Of a stretch of 64,000 bases of DNA, positions 60,409 to 64,000 are shown in pieces. The stretch's first letter is position 1. Each line of letters starts with the position of its first letter. Below the pieces are notes generated by a model. That model was not told where the DNA came from. It ran no database searches and worked only from the letters and a program-made list of their open reading frames with translations. The translations under genes were made by a program, and so were the position numbers. The DNA is from Bacteroidia bacterium (GTDB lineage: Bacteria > Bacteroidota > Bacteroidia > B-17B0 > Aurantibacillaceae). The DNA is taken from NCBI GenBank assembly GCA_026415195.1, contig JAOAHO010000002.1:1-64000 (forward strand), read 5' to 3'.

Positions 60409-61662
60409 TCAAACACCAAAGAACGGTTTATTAAATATTTTTTGAAACATTCTGTCGGCGGCCCCGGCTTTTTCTTTAAAATAATTTTTTAATGTTTTAG
60501 CAGTTTTATCACTGCCGTGAAGCGCTTTTCCGATAATTCCGGAAGCATCTTCATCCGGCTTAACAATCCATAGGCAATTCAAAGCCGCCAACTCTTCCAC
60601 TTCAATAAAGTTGCTGAATTGGGTGCCACAAAGCAAAACGGGAATTTCATAAACTGCCGGTTCAAGTATATTGTGCACACCCGCCCCCATGGATCCACCC
60701 ACATAAGCAAGATCGGCATAGGCATAAAGACGTGAAAGCAGGCCCATTCGGTTTACCATCAAAAAATCGGCATTATCCGGTTCACAGTCCCAAAAACTTA
60801 CTTTAAACGAGGCTTCTTTTATCTTTTCCAACATGCGGTTTATATTATCAGCATCCACTTCATGAGGAACCAATATTCCTTTTATGTTTGGATATTTTTT
60901 TTTCCAATATCCCCACCATTTTAAAATCCATTGTAAATCTTCAGGCCAAATGCTCCCAAAGCAAACTACGGGCTTACTCTCCTTTTTCCAAAATTTAAGA
61001 TTTTCTATAGGTTGGGGGTTATTTTTAATGTGAAGGACACGGTCTATCCTGCTGTCGCCCAGGACCAGAGCATTACGAATACCGATATTCTCCAACAGGC
61101 CCAAAGAAGCATTATCCTGAACGAAAATTTCCTTAAAACCAAACAAGGACTTTCTAAAAATCCCCCCATACCATCTGAAAAAAGGATGATGCGGCTTAAA
61201 AACGGCCGATACCAGGTAATGGGGAATTTGCCTTTTTCTTAGTTCGTGCAAATAATTCAACCAGAATTCATAACGTATAAATATTGCCATGCGGGGTTGA
61301 GTAATATTCAAAAATTTTCTTACACTGATAGGAAAATCAGGAGGCAAATAATCCACATGATGGGCTTTTGGGAAATTGGAAAATGCTTCCTTTCCGCTTG
61401 GGGAAAAAAAAGTAACCAACACGAAATATTCCCCACTGTCGAATATTCTTTCTATCAATGGCCTTCCCTGTTCAAACTCCCCATAAGAAGCACAATGTAC
61501 CCACACCACGGGCTTTCGGGCAGATGCTAATTTTTCATTTAAACGGTTAAATATTTTTTTTCTTCCTTTCACCCATAACCGTGCCTTGGCATGAAAAAAG
61601 GATGCCATGGTTATGGCCAACACATACATTCCCACGCCCAACGTATAAATACCCCGCATCAT
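60409..61662 (-). CDS. waaA: 3-deoxy-D-manno-octulosonic acid (Kdo) transferase
   Basis: Transfers Kdo from CMP-Kdo to lipid A precursor in the inner leaflet (GT30). A 417-residue protein with an N-terminal membrane anchor (3-20), 'VHCASYGEFEQGRPLIERI' with the catalytic Glu, 'GDSRIDRVL' and the C-terminal 'YVGGSMGAGVHNILEPAVYEIPVL', shortened. These are the hallmarks of WaaA/KdtA. It shows that the organism makes a Kdo-containing LPS. It lies four bases after a beta-barrel-type gene and upstream of the lipoprotein gene. Confidence 0.95.
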   Translation of the reverse strand: MMRGIYTLGVGMYVLAITMASFFHAKARLWVKGRKKIFNRLNEKLASARKPVVWVHCASYGEFEQGRPLIERIFDSGEYFVLVTFFSPSGKEAFSNFPKAHHVDYLPPDFPISVRKFLNITQPRMAIFIRYEFWLNYLHELRKRQIPHYLVSAVFKPHHPFFRWYGGIFRKSLFGFKEIFVQDNASLGLLENIGIRNALVLGDSRIDRVLHIKNNPQPIENLKFWKKESKPVVCFGSIWPEDLQWILKWWGYWKKKYPNIKGILVPHEVDADNINRMLEKIKEASFKVSFWDCEPDNADFLMVNRMGLLSRLYAYADLAYVGGSMGAGVHNILEPAVYEIPVLLCGTQFSNFIEVEELAALNCLWIVKPDEDASGIIGKALHGSDKTAKTLKNYFKEKAGAADRMFQKIFNKPFFGV

Positions 61663-61666
61663 TTGG

Positions 61667-62416
61667 TTAATCGGTGAAATACTTTCCCTCTGCGGATTTT
61701 TTATATAGCGGTAAAATCCATGTAGCCATTAAAGTTCCCGAGAAATACCATTTCGGTTGCATGTCGGTTGTTCCCAAATCGTAATTAATTTCCCTTAAGT
61801 TCCTTGCAAAATGTTGCATAAAATAAAGGTCGAACCTGAAATTGGTAAGTCGGTTCGAACCTATGAAAATATAACCAACATTTTGTTTTAAAATTATTCC
61901 CCCGCTCAAGCGATCATATCCCTTGTAAAGATTATTCTCCAGTGCCGCAACGGTCTGAGCATAATCCAGGAATTTAATGCGGTGTTCCGCATAACCGGCT
62001 CCAAGGCCTAAAAGCAAACCAGAGTTTACATTCACAGCAAGCCATGGAAATTTATAGCAAACCTCAGGCATAAGATGCCACATCCTTCCCGTAATTCGTA
62101 TGTCGGCCGGATTTCCTTCATTGTTGGTTACAAATCCATCTTCGTTCATTAATAAAATCAATGTATTTTCTTTTACTTTGGAAGTAAATCCGTATTTGAA
62201 ATTCAAACCGGCCACCCATTTGGATTGAATCATTCCGCTCAGTTGAAAGCCTGCCGTCATGAACGTGCCGAACCTTTCATTAAACCTTCCAACCGGTTGA
62301 AGCGCGCCAATGCCGGTTTCGAACATAATAAAGGAAGACTTTTCTTCCTGCGCCAAAACGTAAGAAGAAAAAACAATTAGTACAATCCATTTCAATAATC
62401 CATTATACTTTTTCAT
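61667..62416 (-). CDS. Probable outer-membrane beta-barrel protein
   Basis: A 249-residue exported protein (signal peptide ends near Val-Leu-Ala-Gln, residue 23). It shows repeating strands with alternating aromatic residues ('[20 protein letters not shown]', '[22 protein letters not shown]', in part, '[15 protein letters not shown]'), fitting a small eight- to ten-stranded barrel. No family recognised. It overlaps the upstream ABC ATPase gene by four bases and precedes waaA by four, so it is transcribed with envelope genes. Confidence 0.72.
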   Translation of the reverse strand: MKKYNGLLKWIVLIVFSSYVLAQEEKSSFIMFETGIGALQPVGRFNERFGTFMTAGFQLSGMIQSKWVAGLNFKYGFTSKVKENTLILLMNEDGFVTNNEGNPADIRITGRMWHLMPEVCYKFPWLAVNVNSGLLLGLGAGYAEHRIKFLDYAQTVAALENNLYKGYDRLSGGIILKQNVGYIFIGSNRLTNFRFDLYFMQHFARNLREINYDLGTTDMQPKWYFSGTLMATWILPLYKKSAEGKYFTD

Positions 62417-63117
62417 GCATAAATACGAACATGATTATTGGGTTTGTCTTCGATAATTTTACCATCTTTAAGTTTTACAATCCGATGTGCATGTAAAGAA
62501 ATGTCTTCCTCGTGTGTGACCAAAACCACCGTATTGCCCTCAGCATGAATTTGCTGAAGCAGCCCCATAATTTCATAGGAGGTTTTACTGTCGAGGTTTC
62601 CGGTAGGTTCATCGGCCAGAATCAAGGAGGGGTGATTAACCAAAGCCCTGGCAATAGCAACCCTTTGTCTTTGGCCTCCGCTAAGCTCGTTGGGCTTATG
62701 CAGGATTCGGTTGCCCAAGCCCACTTTTTCCAGCATTCTGATGGCAATTTCTTTCCTTTCTTTTTTGCCCACTCCGGCATAGATCAAGGGCATGGCCACA
62801 TTTTCCCATGCCGTCAGGCGCGGAAGAAGATGAAACGTTTGAAAAACAAATCCGATTTCTTTATTACGAATTGCGGCCAACTGATGATCTGACATTTTCG
62901 ATACATCAATACCGTTAAGAAAATATTTTCCGGAAGTGGGGGAATCGAGGCAACCCAAAATATTCATGAGCGTGGATTTACCTGATCCGGATGGGCCCAT
63001 CAAGGAAATGTATTCATTCTTTTTGATTTGCAGGGTAACCCCGTTCAGGGCATAAATTTTTTCCTCCCCTATAGAATAAATTTTTGATATTTCGCGTATA
63101 TCAATAAGATAATTCAA
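62413..63117 (-). CDS. LolD/MacB-type ABC transporter ATP-binding protein
   Basis: A 234-residue ATPase, the length usual for LolD or MacB-like subunits: Walker A '[20 protein letters not shown]' near residue 38, Q-loop '[11 protein letters not shown]', signature '[17 protein letters not shown]', Walker B '[13 protein letters not shown]' and H-loop '[10 protein letters not shown]'. The start is a TTG at 63117, two bases after the clpP stop; the longer frame to 63183 lies inside clpP. No permease is adjacent. The group acts in lipoprotein release or antimicrobial export. Confidence 0.9.
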   Translation of the reverse strand: MNYLIDIREISKIYSIGEEKIYALNGVTLQIKKNEYISLMGPSGSGKSTLMNILGCLDSPTSGKYFLNGIDVSKMSDHQLAAIRNKEIGFVFQTFHLLPRLTAWENVAMPLIYAGVGKKERKEIAIRMLEKVGLGNRILHKPNELSGGQRQRVAIARALVNHPSLILADEPTGNLDSKTSYEIMGLLQQIHAEGNTVVLVTHEEDISLHAHRIVKLKDGKIIEDKPNNHVRIYA

Positions 63118-63119
63118 AA

Positions 63120-63791
63120 TTATTTTTTCTCCAGCACTTCGTCGATCATACCGTATTCTTTGGCTTCCTGTGCAGTCATCCAATAATCCCGGTCACTGTC
63201 TTGCCAGACCTTTTCATAGGGCTGGCCACTATGATAAGAAATGATTTCGTAAAGTTCCTTTTTAAGTTTTAAAATTTCACGAGCCGTAATTTCAATATCA
63301 CTGGCCTGCCCCTCGGCCCCACCCAAAGGTTGATGGATCATTATCCTGGAATGTTTTAAGGCCGTTCTTTTTCCTTTTTTTCCCGCACATTGCAACACGG
63401 CTCCCATGCTGGCAGCCATGCCTGTGCAAATAGTAGCCACATCAGGTTTTACGATTTGCATGGTATCATAGATGCCCAAGCCGGCATAAACGCTTCCGCC
63501 GGGAGAATTGATGTAAATTTGAATATCTTTTTTGGAGTCCACACTCTCCAGGAACAAAAGCTGTGCCTGAACAATGTTGGCCACCTGGTCGTTGATGGCT
63601 GTTCCCAGGAAAATAATCCGGTCCATCATCAATCGGGAAAACACGTCCATCTGAGCCACATTCAACTGGCGTTCTTCTATAATGTAAGGCGTCATGGAAG
63701 AGCGGACTGCCGATACATAATCGTGAAGAGTCAAGCTGTTTATGCGCGCATGTTTGATGGCATATTTTTGGAATTCGTTTTGATCGAACAT
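63120..63791 (-). CDS. clpP: ATP-dependent Clp protease proteolytic subunit
   Basis: A 223-residue subunit of the tetradecameric Clp peptidase. The catalytic triad is present: Ser128 in '[19 protein letters not shown]', shortened, His153 in '[14 protein letters not shown]' and Asp202 in '[21 protein letters not shown]', shortened. '[18 protein letters not shown]' is the substrate-binding region. The N-terminus is about 20 residues longer than in E. coli and may include the processed propeptide. No clpX in the window. It heads the minus-strand run with the LolD/MacB-type ATPase gene. Confidence 0.96.
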   Translation of the reverse strand: MFDQNEFQKYAIKHARINSLTLHDYVSAVRSSMTPYIIEERQLNVAQMDVFSRLMMDRIIFLGTAINDQVANIVQAQLLFLESVDSKKDIQIYINSPGGSVYAGLGIYDTMQIVKPDVATICTGMAASMGAVLQCAGKKGKRTALKHSRIMIHQPLGGAEGQASDIEITAREILKLKKELYEIISYHSGQPYEKVWQDSDRDYWMTAQEAKEYGMIDEVLEKK

Positions 63792-63843
63792 AAGTTTAAA
63801 TTATGGGCTAAGTTACTAAAAAGTCATTGCCTTCAAAAACAAA

Positions 63844-63866
63844 AAAGCCGGAAAAAATCCGGCTTT
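63844..63866 (-). terminator. Rho-independent terminator of the edge gene
   Basis: AAAGCCGGA (63844-63852) pairs with TCCGGCTTT (63858-63866) around loop AAAAA, followed leftward by a T-rich run on the minus strand. It lies 22 bases past the stop of the edge gene. Confidence 0.85.
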
Positions 63867-63887
63867 AATATTAAAAGATGTAAAGAA

Positions 63888-64000
63888 TTAATCCAGTATA
63901 AATTTCCTTGATACTTTTTCGTTCCTCGTTTGAACAGTTACAATTATAAGTTTTTCAGAAGTTTGGAAAGGCAATTCAAATTTATCATCCGGAGCATGAA
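63888..64000 (-). CDS. C-terminal fragment, probably a T9SS type A sorting domain
   Basis: The last 37 codons of a minus-strand gene that enters from the right edge, ending with TAA at 63888-63890. It reads '...PFQTSEKLIIVTVQTRNEKVSRKFILD'. The final two strands with a basic-residue pair before an aliphatic end resemble the type A sorting domain of secreted Bacteroidota proteins, as in the protease at 7410-9728. The fragment is too short for certainty. A strong terminator follows. Confidence 0.55.
   Translation of the reverse strand, partial: HAPDDKFELPFQTSEKLIIVTVQTRNEKVSRKFILD

Noticed and set aside
62413-63183. Longer LolD/MacB-like ATPase from 63183
   Set aside because: The extension is an out-of-frame reading of the clpP end; TTG at 63117 gives the normal family length.

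Overview
The window is a gene-dense, moderately AT-rich stretch of a chromosome from a member of the Bacteroidota. Several things point there: exported proteins with type IX secretion C-terminal sorting domains of type A (7410-9728, probably the edge gene at 63888-64000) and type B (38078-38917); Bacteroidota families such as DUF4412, DUF4294 and DUF5686; lipoproteins with the Cys-Gly-Pro start; and many upstream elements matching the Bacteroidota promoter TTG-N18-TAnnTTTG, while Shine-Dalgarno sequences are scarce. I cannot name a genus. Almost everything looks like conserved core genome. I saw no prophage, insertion sequence, CRISPR array or plasmid gene, and no gap longer than 300 bases lacks a gene.

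Layout. 1-7400: a truncated surface protein, a DUF4412 protein, aroQ, xerD, ispH with a queuosine-precursor transporter, two cysteine-rich exported proteins and a TerC protein. 7400-21200: an M43 metalloprotease secreted by T9SS, mltD, a glycosyltransferase, folA overlapping an exported toxin-23-like protein, an orphan oligopeptide-binding lipoprotein, exonuclease III, a 1163-residue outer-membrane protein and a DUF4294 protein. 21200-31700: leuS, a TPR lipoprotein, rpsT, an OmpA protein with wecB, then the apbC-Nfu-metF-truB run. 31700-34800: two small lipoproteins, an ECF sigma factor and an anti-sigma/trypsin-like protease fusion, then comF. 34800-50000: a coiled-coil membrane protein, tRNA-Cys, methionine aminotransferase, an acyl-CoA reductase operon divergent from ferredoxin and a UbiA prenyltransferase, kbl-tatC-methyltransferase, a DUF255 thioredoxin protein, an S41 protease and a DUF4143 ATPase. 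50000-64000: a minus-strand run ending in an export-like operon (ABCG-type transporter, membrane-fusion protein, tsaB, DUF5686 protein, EamA transporter), with waaA, a LolD/MacB-type ATPase and clpP further upstream.

The most interesting locus is 32280-34125. The sigma gene and the divergent small lipoprotein gene carry the same two-part element, TGGTTACC-N14-ACATAAA, at nearly equal distance from their start codons. This suggests an autoregulated envelope-stress circuit. The sigma factor's partner is one protein combining a cytoplasmic anti-sigma-like segment, one membrane helix and a periplasmic serine protease domain.

A second theme is translation start placement. At least six genes have a TAnnTTTG box ending only 5 to 7 bases before the start codon, which predicts leaderless or nearly leaderless mRNAs. 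Many start codons given here were moved from the longest-ORF start on that basis.
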